Assembly: GCF_900112085.1 (NCBI RefSeq)
Contig: NZ_FOJY01000001.1
Location: forward strand, 1 to 64,000
From: Acetitomaculum ruminis DSM 5522
Lineage (GTDB): Bacteria > Bacillota > Clostridia > Lachnospirales > Lachnospiraceae
Direction: 5' to 3'
Length of the DNA: 64,000 nt
Both the position numbers and the translations under genes were made by a program. Of the stretch, positions 36,960 to 44,732 are shown piece by piece (the stretch's first letter is position 1; each line of letters opens with the position of its first letter). Under the pieces are notes generated by a model. It made no database searches, had not been told where the DNA came from, and saw only the letters and a list, made by a program, of their open reading frames with translations.

Positions 36960-37415
36960 ATGGCCAATAAGGCAAATAGTTTAGCACACACTAAATGGAT
37001 GTGTAAATACCACATAGTGTTCACTCCAAAGTATAGGAGAAAAATAATCTAAAATCAATATAAGGTAAGCATACGAGATATCTTAAAACAACTTTGCGTA
37101 TACAAAGGAGTAGAGATTATAGAAGGGCATCTAATGCCAGATCATGTGCATATGCTGGTCAGTATACCTCCGAAACTAAGTGTTTCACAGTTTATGGGGT
37201 ATTTAAAAGGGAAAAGTGCATTGATGATATTTGATAAGCACGCAAACTTGAAGTATAAATTTGGAAATAGACATTTTTGGGCAGAAGGATACTATGTGAG
37301 CACAGTAGGACTTAATGAGGCAACAATAAAGAAGCATATTCAGGAACAGGAAAAACATGATATAGCAATGGATAAATTGAGTGTGAAAGAGTACGAAGAC
37401 CCCTTCAAGGGGTAG
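36960..37415 (+). pseudogene. IS200/IS605 family TnpA transposase with premature stop
   Basis: A Y1-type single-strand transposase. The ATG at 36960 gives the expected start MANKANSLAHTKWMCKYHIV and KYRRKII, then TAA at codon 31, where relatives have tyrosine (one base change from TAT). The frame stays open afterwards: NQYKVSIRDILKQL, EGHLMPDHVHMLV with the HUH metal pair, and the catalytic-tyrosine region GYYVSTVGLNEATIKKHI. Total would be 151 aa, normal for IS200. Only restart or readthrough could give protein, so it is probably dead but recent. Confidence 0.9.
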
Positions 37416-37614
37416 CCGGTATTACAAACGCCCTTTTAAGGGCTGTGACGAGTCAAAGGCGTTAAAGGCTTGAACAAAGTGAAAGCCAGCGTCTTTAGGC
37501 GCTGGCCGGTAACGGCCCCTTATAGGGGCGAGCAAACCACCCGTTGGACGGGTGGCACAAAGTGCCACTGCGTTCATGAGGAAGTAGCGAAGCGGATTCC
37601 GAATGTCCGCTTTA
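37399..37614 (+). repeat. Run of short GC-rich hairpins with 64-bp repeat
   Basis: Consecutive small palindromes: CCCCTTCAAGGGG, CCCTTTTAAGGG, GCCAGCG-TCTTTAG-CGCTGGC-like (37484-37506), GGCCCCTTATAGGGGC (37514-37529), CCACCCGTTGGACGGGTGG (37537-37555), GTGGCACAAAGTGCCAC (37552-37568) and AAGCGGA/TCCGCTT (37590-37612). Stems are 5-8 bp with 3-5 base loops. Bases 37551-37614 equal 5253-5316. The units are not copies of each other, so this is not a CRISPR array. Confidence 0.75.
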
Positions 37615-37720
37615 CTCTTCCAAAAAATATCTTTCACAGGTATAGCTTTTAAGCTTTTGTAAGTGTTTAATAAGTCATGAATCTTTAGGAAAATCTGATA
37701 CCAGGTCGTCAAAGGAATAA

Positions 37721-37950
37721 ACCAAATCTTTGGATCTATTATATAAAGAAATTCCTTTAGATGTTGGAGTTACGTCATTTGTAAGTTTTGAAAACAACTT
37801 GTCACCTGGCTTAATAAAGAAGAGATAAAAAAGCAAGTTGGAAAAAATTTCTTTGTATACAAGGGTGATTATAGGGCGATAATAGTTGACCTGGAGGTGA
37901 ATAAAGTAATAGCAGCTCTTTATCCAAAGAGAGTGGAACTTAAGCTATAA
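37721..37950 (+). pseudogene. Frameshifted remnant, unknown protein
   Basis: Two frames join into one protein-like text: TKSLDLLYKEIPLDVGVTSF continuing VSFENNLS in the first, then, after a shift near 37800, VTWLNKEEIKKQVGKNFFV, YKGDYRAIIVDLEVNKVIAA and LYPKRVELKL before the stop. I do not recognise the family. It lies directly after the IS200 remnant, so the 5' part was probably lost when the element inserted or decayed. Confidence 0.45.
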
Positions 37951-37956
37951 AAAACG

Positions 37957-37974
37957 GGGGACTCGTCAGTCCCC
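37957..37974 (-). terminator. Terminator for the reverse-strand membrane gene
   Basis: GGGGACT/AGTCCCC with a 4-base loop; on the reverse strand it is followed by CGTTTTTT, immediately after the gene ending at 37982. Confidence 0.85.
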
Positions 37975-37981
37975 TTAATAA

Positions 37982-38335
37982 TTAATTACTGCTTTTGTCT
38001 GATTTTTCAGTATTTTCATTATAAGTGTCATTTTCCGGGTTTTTTTGATTTTCAACCGGTTTATTGGTATCGTCATCTTCAAATTTTATGAAAATATTAT
38101 TATTTTTGTAGTCGCCGGCTTTTCGTCTAAGCCTTTCATTAATAAATTCGGAATTGGAATAGCCGTTTACTATCATAACAAGACCTAAGGCCAATAAAGT
38201 AACAGTTAATAAAGCGGCAGGAATTTTAACAGACAGTTTTTCAATATCCTGTGCGATTAAAATACCTCCACAGCCTAATATTACAAATAATGAGCCAAAA
38301 ACCAGTAAAAAAACAGTTTTTAAAATATCTTTCAT
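37982..38335 (-). CDS. Two-helix membrane protein with acidic tail, unknown
   Basis: About 117 aa, starting where AAAGGAAAGAACT precedes the ATG (a longer upstream frame has no ribosome site). Two hydrophobic helices (about 5-27 and 36-58; TVFLLVFGSLFVILGCGGIL and ALLTVTLLALGLVMIVNGYS) are followed by a ~60-residue hydrophilic, Asn/Asp/Glu/Lys-rich cytoplasmic or surface tail. I do not recognise it. It points away from tRNA-Thr and has its own terminator. Confidence 0.65.
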   Translation of the reverse strand: MKDILKTVFLLVFGSLFVILGCGGILIAQDIEKLSVKIPAALLTVTLLALGLVMIVNGYSNSEFINERLRRKAGDYKNNNIFIKFEDDDTNKPVENQKNPENDTYNENTEKSDKSSN

Positions 38336-38447
38336 AGTTCTTTCCTTTATTAAATAAATTATTATAGAAAAATTATAAATAAAAGAAACAATTATAGCAA
38401 GAAATTCGGATGGATTTTCCCTCGAAAGCAAATAATTTAAGAAAAAC

Positions 38448-38476
38448 TTGCAATAAAGAGACAGAAACATTATAAT
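38448..38476 (+). promoter_or_regulatory. Promoter for tRNA-Thr
   Basis: TTGCAA (38448-38453), 17 bases, TATAAT (38471-38476), ten bases before the tRNA. Confidence 0.65.
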
Positions 38477-38485
38477 AAATTTTGT

Positions 38486-38558
<73 letters not shown>

Positions 38559-38605
38559 TTTATGTTGCCAAAATGATGTGTTTTCGCATTATTATTTAGA
38601 AGATT

Positions 38606-38649
38606 ATACTCGCATATCGTTTTTAATATGGTAGAGCGAGTATTTTTTT
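38606..38649 (+). terminator. Terminator after tRNA-Thr
   Basis: ATACTCGC pairs with GCGAGTAT around a 22-base loop, followed by TTTTTTT. Confidence 0.75.
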
Positions 38650-38739
38650 GAGTATACGGACACAGTTCTATAGTTTTAGTAAAGACAGAAAGCAGACATT
38701 AGATGGCTTTTTGCTGGTATTATGTAAAGAGGTATTTAA

Positions 38740-39123
38740 ATGAAAAAATTAATTGAACAAATATTAAAATTTGGTGCAGTAGGTTTCTTATGCTTTTTTA
38801 TAGATTATGGTATAATGGTCTTACTTAAAGAAGTTTTTGGCGTAAATTATCTTGTTGCAGCTACAATTTCTTTTGTAGTTTCAGTTATATTTAATTATGT
38901 ACTAAGTATTACTTTTGTATTTGTTGCTGATAAAAATGCAAATAAATTTAAGGAAATGGTAATTTTTGTTATATTCAGCGCAATAGGTCTTTTACTAAAT
39001 GATGCTATTATGTGGGGCCTTGATAAGGTAGGAGTATTTTATATGCTCTCTAAAATAGTAGCAACCGGAATTGTTATGGTATATAATTTTATTACAAGAA
39101 AGCTTTTTATCGAAAAAAGATGA
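38740..39123 (+). CDS. GtrA-family membrane protein (lipid-sugar flippase type)
   Basis: 127 aa with four transmembrane helices. FGAVGFLCFFIDYGIMVLL near the start and NFITRKLFIE at the end are the GtrA signatures. GtrA proteins are thought to flip undecaprenyl-phosphate-linked sugars across the membrane for decoration of envelope polymers. A 21-base gap leads to a large membrane protein; a GT2 transferase at 43600 is the probable maker of the lipid-linked sugar. Intact and of normal length. Confidence 0.9.
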   Translation: MKKLIEQILKFGAVGFLCFFIDYGIMVLLKEVFGVNYLVAATISFVVSVIFNYVLSITFVFVADKNANKFKEMVIFVIFSAIGLLLNDAIMWGLDKVGVFYMLSKIVATGIVMVYNFITRKLFIEKR

Positions 39124-39144
39124 AGATAATAAAGGAACTTTAAT

Positions 39145-40359
39145 ATGAATAATAGTAAAAAAGTTTTTAAATATGATTTTTGGGCTAAATTTGGCTTGGC
39201 TTTGTTTTTATATGTTTCAATAGCCATTGCCTTTAGCTCCATTCCAAACACCAGGGTTTATCCTAAAGTAGTAGCTTCTCTTATTACTATCGATGGAGAA
39301 AGCGATAATAGTCGAAATTCTTTTTTATATGAAGACGGATTTTTAAACAGAAGTGCAGAAAAAAAACTCCTGGTAGATGCGGTCACTGTTTCAGGACATT
39401 CTTCCATATATTCAGGACTTGAAGTGAATTCAAATTTTGAAAGCTGGCAGGGGAATCTTTTTATCACAAAGTTTTTTTTATGCTTTTTTAATATAGTCCG
39501 AATCAGATATATCTTTAAATTATTTTTGTATCTTTGTATTGCCATTTTAATATCAATACTCATTAGAAAAACAGATTTTAGTTTTACGGTTTGTTATGTA
39601 ATGGCTTTATTTTCGATGAATTTTTCAGAAGTATGGTTTTCATTTTTAGCATATTATAATATATTATTTATGGTAATTGCTGCTATTTTTGCCCTTTACA
39701 ATTTTGAAAGAATAAAAAGTGACAAATGCTTTATGAGAGGTTTCTTATTTTATACAGGCTCCATTGCCTGCTTTATCGACCCGTTTAATGCGCCTTTTTT
39801 ATCCTTGTATTCTGTGGGGAGCATTATTCTTTTTGATGCATTAAAAAATGATTACTTTGAGCGGGTTTTCGATTCACTTAAGTTTATGTTTAAGATTATT
39901 CTTTTCTGGGGCATGGGCTATTTTCTTACCCTTTTGGCAAAATGGATTATTGTTTCAATTTTATACAAAGAAAATATTATTTTTAAAGGATTCGCCAGAG
40001 TGGGAGAGAGGATTACCAAAGATTTTATTAATGAAATATGCACTAATGTAACTATTTTTGCTGAAAATAATGACATAGGTAAAAAAATATTACTTGCAAC
40101 CATGGCGATTTTACTTTTGGTATATCTTTTCCTTTTTATTATGGGAAATAAAGGATTAAAACCACTTATTAAAGCCTTACCTATGCTTGTATTTGGACTA
40201 ATTGCTCTGGCTTTCAGTGCATTTTATAATATCAACTATACTTGTTTTAGAATAGTTGGTTTTTCATTACTTTGCATATTGACATTTGCAATTTTCACCA
40301 TTGATTTTGATATGCTTAAAAAAAGGATTCATTACATGGTTAAGGGAGAAATGATTTAA
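39145..40359 (+). CDS. Multi-pass membrane protein, possible glycosyltransferase or polymer-modifying protein
   Basis: 404 aa with roughly nine to ten transmembrane helices and a large extracytoplasmic loop after helix 1 (about residues 35-105). The plan, a single helix, an outside loop and then a helix bundle, recalls the third component of Gtr-type glycosylation systems, but no catalytic motif is certain. It lies between gtrA and two membrane-protein reading frames, and its stop overlaps the next start (TAATG), so translation is coupled. Confidence 0.7.
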   Translation: MNNSKKVFKYDFWAKFGLALFLYVSIAIAFSSIPNTRVYPKVVASLITIDGESDNSRNSFLYEDGFLNRSAEKKLLVDAVTVSGHSSIYSGLEVNSNFESWQGNLFITKFFLCFFNIVRIRYIFKLFLYLCIAILISILIRKTDFSFTVCYVMALFSMNFSEVWFSFLAYYNILFMVIAAIFALYNFERIKSDKCFMRGFLFYTGSIACFIDPFNAPFLSLYSVGSIILFDALKNDYFERVFDSLKFMFKIILFWGMGYFLTLLAKWIIVSILYKENIIFKGFARVGERITKDFINEICTNVTIFAENNDIGKKILLATMAILLLVYLFLFIMGNKGLKPLIKALPMLVFGLIALAFSAFYNINYTCFRIVGFSLLCILTFAIFTIDFDMLKKRIHYMVKGEMI

Positions 40360-41423
40360 TGTATATTTTTATTGCATTTTTTATGATAATACTATATTGC
40401 TTTCTATACTATATGGTAGGAAGCCTTGCTGATTATTTCTTAAAATTAGAACAAAAAGGTATTATGTTAAAAACTGTAATCGGTTTTTTTACTTATAACA
40501 TGATTTTTGCAATTTTTGCCATTCCGGTAAAATGCCTGTTATTACCTTTGTCTACTCTTACTCTAATATGGGTTTTGGTTCTTGCATTTTTATTGCTGCA
40601 ATTTATTATATTCTTAAGAAAAACTGCATTTAATGACTTGAAAAAAGCTATTGAATCCTTTAACGAAAATAAATTACTCTTTTGTATATTTTTTATTCTT
40701 ATAGGATTGCAGGTAATGATTTTAAATTTCTGTGATGCAAGTAATGCCATCTGGGATGAGGCCTATTATATTGGAACAGTTTCCACAGATGTTTATACAA
40801 ATACCATAAATCAGTTTAATCCTGAAACGGGCTATATTTTAAAATCTCTGGATGCCGAGTATATGTTTGAATGTTATCAGAATCATTCTTCTGTAATGTG
40901 CCAGATTTTTAAAATACCGGCCTTGATTGAAGTGAAAACGGTTATGACCTCCATAATAGTTTTTATCTATAATTTTATATTTTTTAATATTGGAAAACAC
41001 TTATTCAGGAAGGATTTAAAAAAGATAAATGTCTTCTTGGCTTTATTGTTTTTAATAAATATTTTCAGCTATAATCTTTACACTGCATCAGAGTTTTTTG
41101 TTTTCAGAACCTGGGAAGGAAAGACTATATGTGCAGTACTTACCTTTAATATCTTTATATATTATTTTATGAAATATATAAAGAATTTTCATGACAGGAA
41201 GGCAGTGATTTCAAGCCTTTTATGCGGGTTTGGAGGAATGGCGATTAACATGTCGGGGATCTTTTTGCTTCCTGTATTGCTTTTTGCCCTGTATTTTCCT
41301 TTTGTTATAAAAAAACGTTCGGTAAAAGTATTTCTTGATATGGTAATTTTAATGATTCCTCCGGTGTTGTTTATGGCCGGATATCTGGCATTTACACATT
41401 TTTTTACAATTACCATAGGTTAG
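40359..41423 (+). CDS. Large membrane protein, N-terminal part (DUF6077-like), ends at in-frame TAG
   Basis: 354 aa with about eight transmembrane helices. The extracellular-side block CDASNAIWDEAYYIGTVSTD and the later SEFFVFRTWEGKTICA resemble a Lachnospiraceae membrane family that I associate with DUF6077, whose members run to ~600-700 residues. Here the frame ends at TAG (41421-41423), and after only four more in-frame codons a new ATG opens the second half (41436). Either the gene is broken by one nonsense change or the protein is made as two chains. Function is unknown; envelope-sugar context. Confidence 0.65.
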   Translation: MYIFIAFFMIILYCFLYYMVGSLADYFLKLEQKGIMLKTVIGFFTYNMIFAIFAIPVKCLLLPLSTLTLIWVLVLAFLLLQFIIFLRKTAFNDLKKAIESFNENKLLFCIFFILIGLQVMILNFCDASNAIWDEAYYIGTVSTDVYTNTINQFNPETGYILKSLDAEYMFECYQNHSSVMCQIFKIPALIEVKTVMTSIIVFIYNFIFFNIGKHLFRKDLKKINVFLALLFLINIFSYNLYTASEFFVFRTWEGKTICAVLTFNIFIYYFMKYIKNFHDRKAVISSLLCGFGGMAINMSGIFLLPVLLFALYFPFVIKKRSVKVFLDMVILMIPPVLFMAGYLAFTHFFTITIG

Positions 41424-41435
41424 AGGTGGAAGAAA

Positions 41436-42260
41436 ATGAGTGTGACAATTAAAGAATATGGTAGTGATTTTATATATGGCGTGTTTGATATGGCTTTTGA
41501 AGGAATAAGGCCTTATCTTTTGTTGTATTTTATTGGAATATTACTGCTTATTATATATAAAAAGGATGATTTAAAATCTGTTTTTTTACATCCAATTATA
41601 GCGTTATGTCTGACAGCCTATAATCCCTATATAATGTTTTATGTCATGGAAAAAATAAATTTGGAAATCCGATTTGCCAGAATGTTTTGGATAATTCCAT
41701 TAGCTTTGTTTATGGCATATCTTTTGACCTCTTTAATATTTTCAGTTTCAAAGTTAAGCTTAAAGATATTAGTGGCTGCCATGTCCGTAGCTTTTGTGGC
41801 AATAGCCGGAAATCTTTCCAGTGATGGTACAAATATTGCTACTAATATATATAAGCTGGACAATGAATCCTTACAGGTTCATGATCTGATAAAAGAAGAT
41901 TGTGGAAAAGATAAAGAAGCGGTGTTACTTGCTTCAGAAGCCGGATTATACAGAATAAGGGAACTTGATCCTTCTTTAAAGATGGCTCTTGAAAGAAGTT
42001 ATGTCAGAACTTTCGAATATACTGATGATGAGCAACTTCAAAGGCTGATTGAAAAGAAGAATTATTCAGGGCTTTTGGCAACTACCGTGCGATTTGGGAT
42101 AATTTTTGATGAAGTATTATTTAGGGAGAGCATAGCAAAAAAACAGGTTGATTATTTAGTTATAAATCAAAAACTTCAACTGGATGATTATTTTTGGAGT
42201 CTAGGATATACAAGACTTGGTACTACAGACAATTATAGTGTTTTTAAAATTGTTTCATAA
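41436..42260 (+). CDS. Large membrane protein, C-terminal part, in the same frame after TAG
   Basis: 274 aa: three to four transmembrane helices, then a soluble domain of about 130 residues (LVQ-like start at SLQVHDLIKEDCGKDKEAV; LLASEAGLYRIRELDPSLKM; NYSVFKIV end), probably outside the membrane. It continues the reading frame of the preceding 354-aa part, separated by TAG plus four codons. AGAGGTGG lies seven bases before the ATG and could serve as a ribosome site, so independent or re-initiated translation is possible. Alone it would lack the N-terminal helices of the family. Confidence 0.6.
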   Translation: MSVTIKEYGSDFIYGVFDMAFEGIRPYLLLYFIGILLLIIYKKDDLKSVFLHPIIALCLTAYNPYIMFYVMEKINLEIRFARMFWIIPLALFMAYLLTSLIFSVSKLSLKILVAAMSVAFVAIAGNLSSDGTNIATNIYKLDNESLQVHDLIKEDCGKDKEAVLLASEAGLYRIRELDPSLKMALERSYVRTFEYTDDEQLQRLIEKKNYSGLLATTVRFGIIFDEVLFRESIAKKQVDYLVINQKLQLDDYFWSLGYTRLGTTDNYSVFKIVS

Positions 42261-42314
42261 ATTATGAAAATTTAATAACAACTTTTGCTAACAAGCGTAT
42301 AGAAAGGCAGTATT

Positions 42315-43013
42315 ATGAAAATAAAAGCAATTATATACTTTTTGATGTTTATTGTTTTGGGAATGTGGATGTTAAACTTTAATGTTTATGCTGAATCAGA
42401 CAGCGAAGATGGCGAGGAAGTAGAAATAAAAGAAATGGCTGTATATTTAACTACTGAGTCTATTTTTGACGGAAGGGTTAATGACATATATGCAGGTTTA
42501 ACCCAGGCGGGAGCAGAACAATTCTGGGATGTTACCTATATTGATGAAATTAGGGAAGATGATATGGAAGATACCATATCAAAGTTTTGCGAAATGGGAT
42601 TTTCACTTATTTTTTTAAGCGGAAATAAATACAATGACCTGGTTATTAAGCTGGGAGAAAAATATCCCCTTACATATTTTTGCCTTTTAAATGGGACAGC
42701 CTGCGGCTATAACTATTTTTCAATCATTTCAGCACCTCCTTTGTATTCTGCGAGATATACAGGCTATGAGGTGATAGGTTTTGATAAGGCTGTTATAAGC
42801 AAATCTCTTAATAAAAAGAAGGAAAGAGAATTTAGAAGTTTTATGGCTATAAATGATAACCGTTACAGTCTTGAAAATAATACCGTGTATTACAATGATT
42901 ATTTGAATTCATATGTATTTATCAGCAGTCAGTCTGATTTTTATAAAATGATATCAAGAGCCCTTAGACTTTTTGATAAGGGAAAATTTTCTTACTTTAT
43001 AGCGGTAGTTTAA
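42315..43013 (+). CDS. Exported protein, truncated BMP/PnrA-like
   Basis: 232 aa with a signal peptide (about 1-27, ending VYA). The mature part resembles the first lobe of BMP/PnrA substrate-binding proteins: a strand plus DGRVNDIYAGLTQAGAEQFW, then an EMGFSLIFLSGNKYNDLVIK element near the ligand cleft. The usual second lobe and lipobox cysteine are missing, so it is shorter than the ~330-aa family norm. No ABC permease is near. Its link to the surrounding glycosylation genes is unknown. Confidence 0.6.
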   Translation: MKIKAIIYFLMFIVLGMWMLNFNVYAESDSEDGEEVEIKEMAVYLTTESIFDGRVNDIYAGLTQAGAEQFWDVTYIDEIREDDMEDTISKFCEMGFSLIFLSGNKYNDLVIKLGEKYPLTYFCLLNGTACGYNYFSIISAPPLYSARYTGYEVIGFDKAVISKSLNKKKEREFRSFMAINDNRYSLENNTVYYNDYLNSYVFISSQSDFYKMISRALRLFDKGKFSYFIAVV

Positions 43014-43115
43014 GGAAGAAAAGATAATAAATGCACATATGCATAAATTGCAAAAAGTGAAAAGTATAAAAATGAAATGGTAAAATAAGAGGGATTTTTG
43101 GTATTTATTTAAACT

Positions 43116-43133
43116 TTGTTAATCGCTTAACTA
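43116..43133 (+). promoter_or_regulatory. Rex-like box in a 586-base intergenic gap
   Basis: TTGTTAA-TCGC-TTAACTA differs from the Rex consensus in one base. It sits just before a TATAAT (43142-43147), as a repressor site would, yet the next gene is 450 bases away. The gap 43014-43599 is very AT-rich and otherwise shows no gene; a small RNA or a long leader is possible. Confidence 0.4.
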
Positions 43134-43599
43134 AATTTGAATATAATATACCACGATATTGCATGAAAATAAGGCGTTTTGTATCATAGGTACAATAACA
43201 AATTATTGTAAATATATTATTTTACTATTTTAAAAAAGGCTTAAAATCAAGACTTTACTAATTGAAAAAATGTGATGTAAAGAATGAGAGAGTTATTTAT
43301 AGTATAAAGATATTGAATAAAATTAGTGTTTGTATCTATAGCACTAGGGTTACAAAAATAACAAACTATTCTTGTTAAAAATCACAAAACAAACAACTTG
43401 ATATGAATATTTAAGTGTGATAATCTTAATATAGCATAAAAAATATTTAAAAACAGTATGGTAATTATGAACAATTTACAAATTGAAAATAAAAAATTGC
43501 ACAAGATAGTTTCCGTTTTGCACTTAAGAGTATTGCACAGTAAAGAATACAATTCTAAATTATTAAAAAATTATTAGGTTAAAAGGAGAAATATACAAT

Positions 43600-44541
43600 A
43601 TGGATGATATAGCTGTGTTAATACCTTGCTATAACGAAAGTAAAACTATCGAAAAAGTAATAACAGATTTTAAAAATGCACTCCCTGATGCTGTTATTTA
43701 TGTTTATGACAATAATTCCTCTGACGGTACAGATGAGATTGCCAGAAAAGCTGGAGCTGTTGTTAGATATGAACATATGCAGGGAAAGGGAAATGTTATT
43801 AGAAGAATGTTCAGGGAAATAGATGCCAGATGCTATATAATGACAGATGGTGATGATACTTATCCGGCTGAATACGCTCCAAGTATGGTAAAAAAGGTTT
43901 TGGAAAGAAATGTGGATATGGTAGTTGGGGACAGACTTTCTTCTACTTATTTTACAGAAAATAAAAGACCTTTTCACAATTTTGGAAATTCCCTTGTAAG
44001 AGGAAGTATAAATGTACTTTTTAAAAACGATATAAAGGACATAATGACCGGTTACAGAGCTTTCAGTTATGAATTTGTAAAAACTTTCCCGGTTTTATCA
44101 AAGGGATTTGAAATTGAAACAGAAATGAGTATTCATGCTGTTGATAAAAATATGTTCATTGAAAACGAGATTATTGAATACAGAGACAGACCTGATGGAA
44201 GTGTTTCTAAGTTAAATACTTATTCTGATGGTTTCAAGGTTTTAATGACCATTGCCAAATTATACAGAACCTACAAACCACTGGGCTTTTTTGGTATTGT
44301 TTCTCTTGTTCTTGCTGCACTTTCCGTTGGATTTTTCATTCCTATTTTTGTGGATTATGCCCGCACAGGAGTTGTTGAGAAAATTCCAACACTTATAGCT
44401 TGTGGTTTTACCATGATAGCAGCATTACAATCTGTTTTTTCTGGATTAATTTTACATACTATGTTGCAAAAAAACAGACAGGATTTTGAAAAATATTTGA
44501 ATGAAGTAAATGACAAAAAAAGAGAAAAGTTAAGCAAATAG
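43600..44541 (+). CDS. Family 2 glycosyltransferase (GtrB/DPM1 type)
   Basis: 313 aa. The GT-A domain (residues 1-~215) has LIPCYNESKTIEKVI, YVYDNNSSDGT, the metal-site DGDDTYPAEYAP and the GYRAFSYEFVKTFP acceptor region. Two C-terminal transmembrane helices (about 228-250 and 262-284) anchor it. Such enzymes load a sugar from UDP- or GDP-sugar onto undecaprenyl phosphate; the GtrA-family flippase at 38740 would then move it outward. AAAGGAG precedes the start. A terminator is not evident before focA. Confidence 0.9.
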   Translation: MDDIAVLIPCYNESKTIEKVITDFKNALPDAVIYVYDNNSSDGTDEIARKAGAVVRYEHMQGKGNVIRRMFREIDARCYIMTDGDDTYPAEYAPSMVKKVLERNVDMVVGDRLSSTYFTENKRPFHNFGNSLVRGSINVLFKNDIKDIMTGYRAFSYEFVKTFPVLSKGFEIETEMSIHAVDKNMFIENEIIEYRDRPDGSVSKLNTYSDGFKVLMTIAKLYRTYKPLGFFGIVSLVLAALSVGFFIPIFVDYARTGVVEKIPTLIACGFTMIAALQSVFSGLILHTMLQKNRQDFEKYLNEVNDKKREKLSK

Positions 44542-44732
44542 ATTTTTGATATGCGAATTTGTACTTATTTCAGAGATTAGAAGACTTTTTACAAACTTTG
44601 GAAGTATAAATAGGTTGGGACAAAACCCGAATAGATTGCCATGATACTGTTAAGTCATAGTTTTTTAGTTTACCCGGGCTGAAAAACAAGTGATATACAA
44701 TATAAATTATTTTAAAGAAAGGGGTTTTTTTT

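Larger units (their letters stand above)
36815..37614 (+). mobile_element. IS200-family element with flanking hairpins, inactivated
   Basis: A single-gene IS200-like element. On the left, CACCCGC-TAT-GCGGGTG (36855-36871) and a long stem, AAAATCACCTTTCC (36892-36905) with GGAAAGGTGATTTT (36945-36958), bury the ribosome site, a known IS200 control. On the right, downstream of the transposase, come at least seven short hairpins, including CCACCCGT-tgg-ACGGGTGG (37537-37555), which mirrors the left one. The last 64 bases repeat at 5253-5316. Exact ends and target site cannot be fixed by eye. Confidence 0.75.

Noticed and set aside
37399-37614. CRISPR array
   Set aside because: The hairpins are neither identical nor regularly spaced and there are no spacers or cas genes.
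41421-41423. TAG read as pyrrolysine in the split membrane protein
   Set aside because: No pyl genes or methylamine methyltransferase are present, and a ribosome site with ATG follows at once; nonsense or split gene is simpler.
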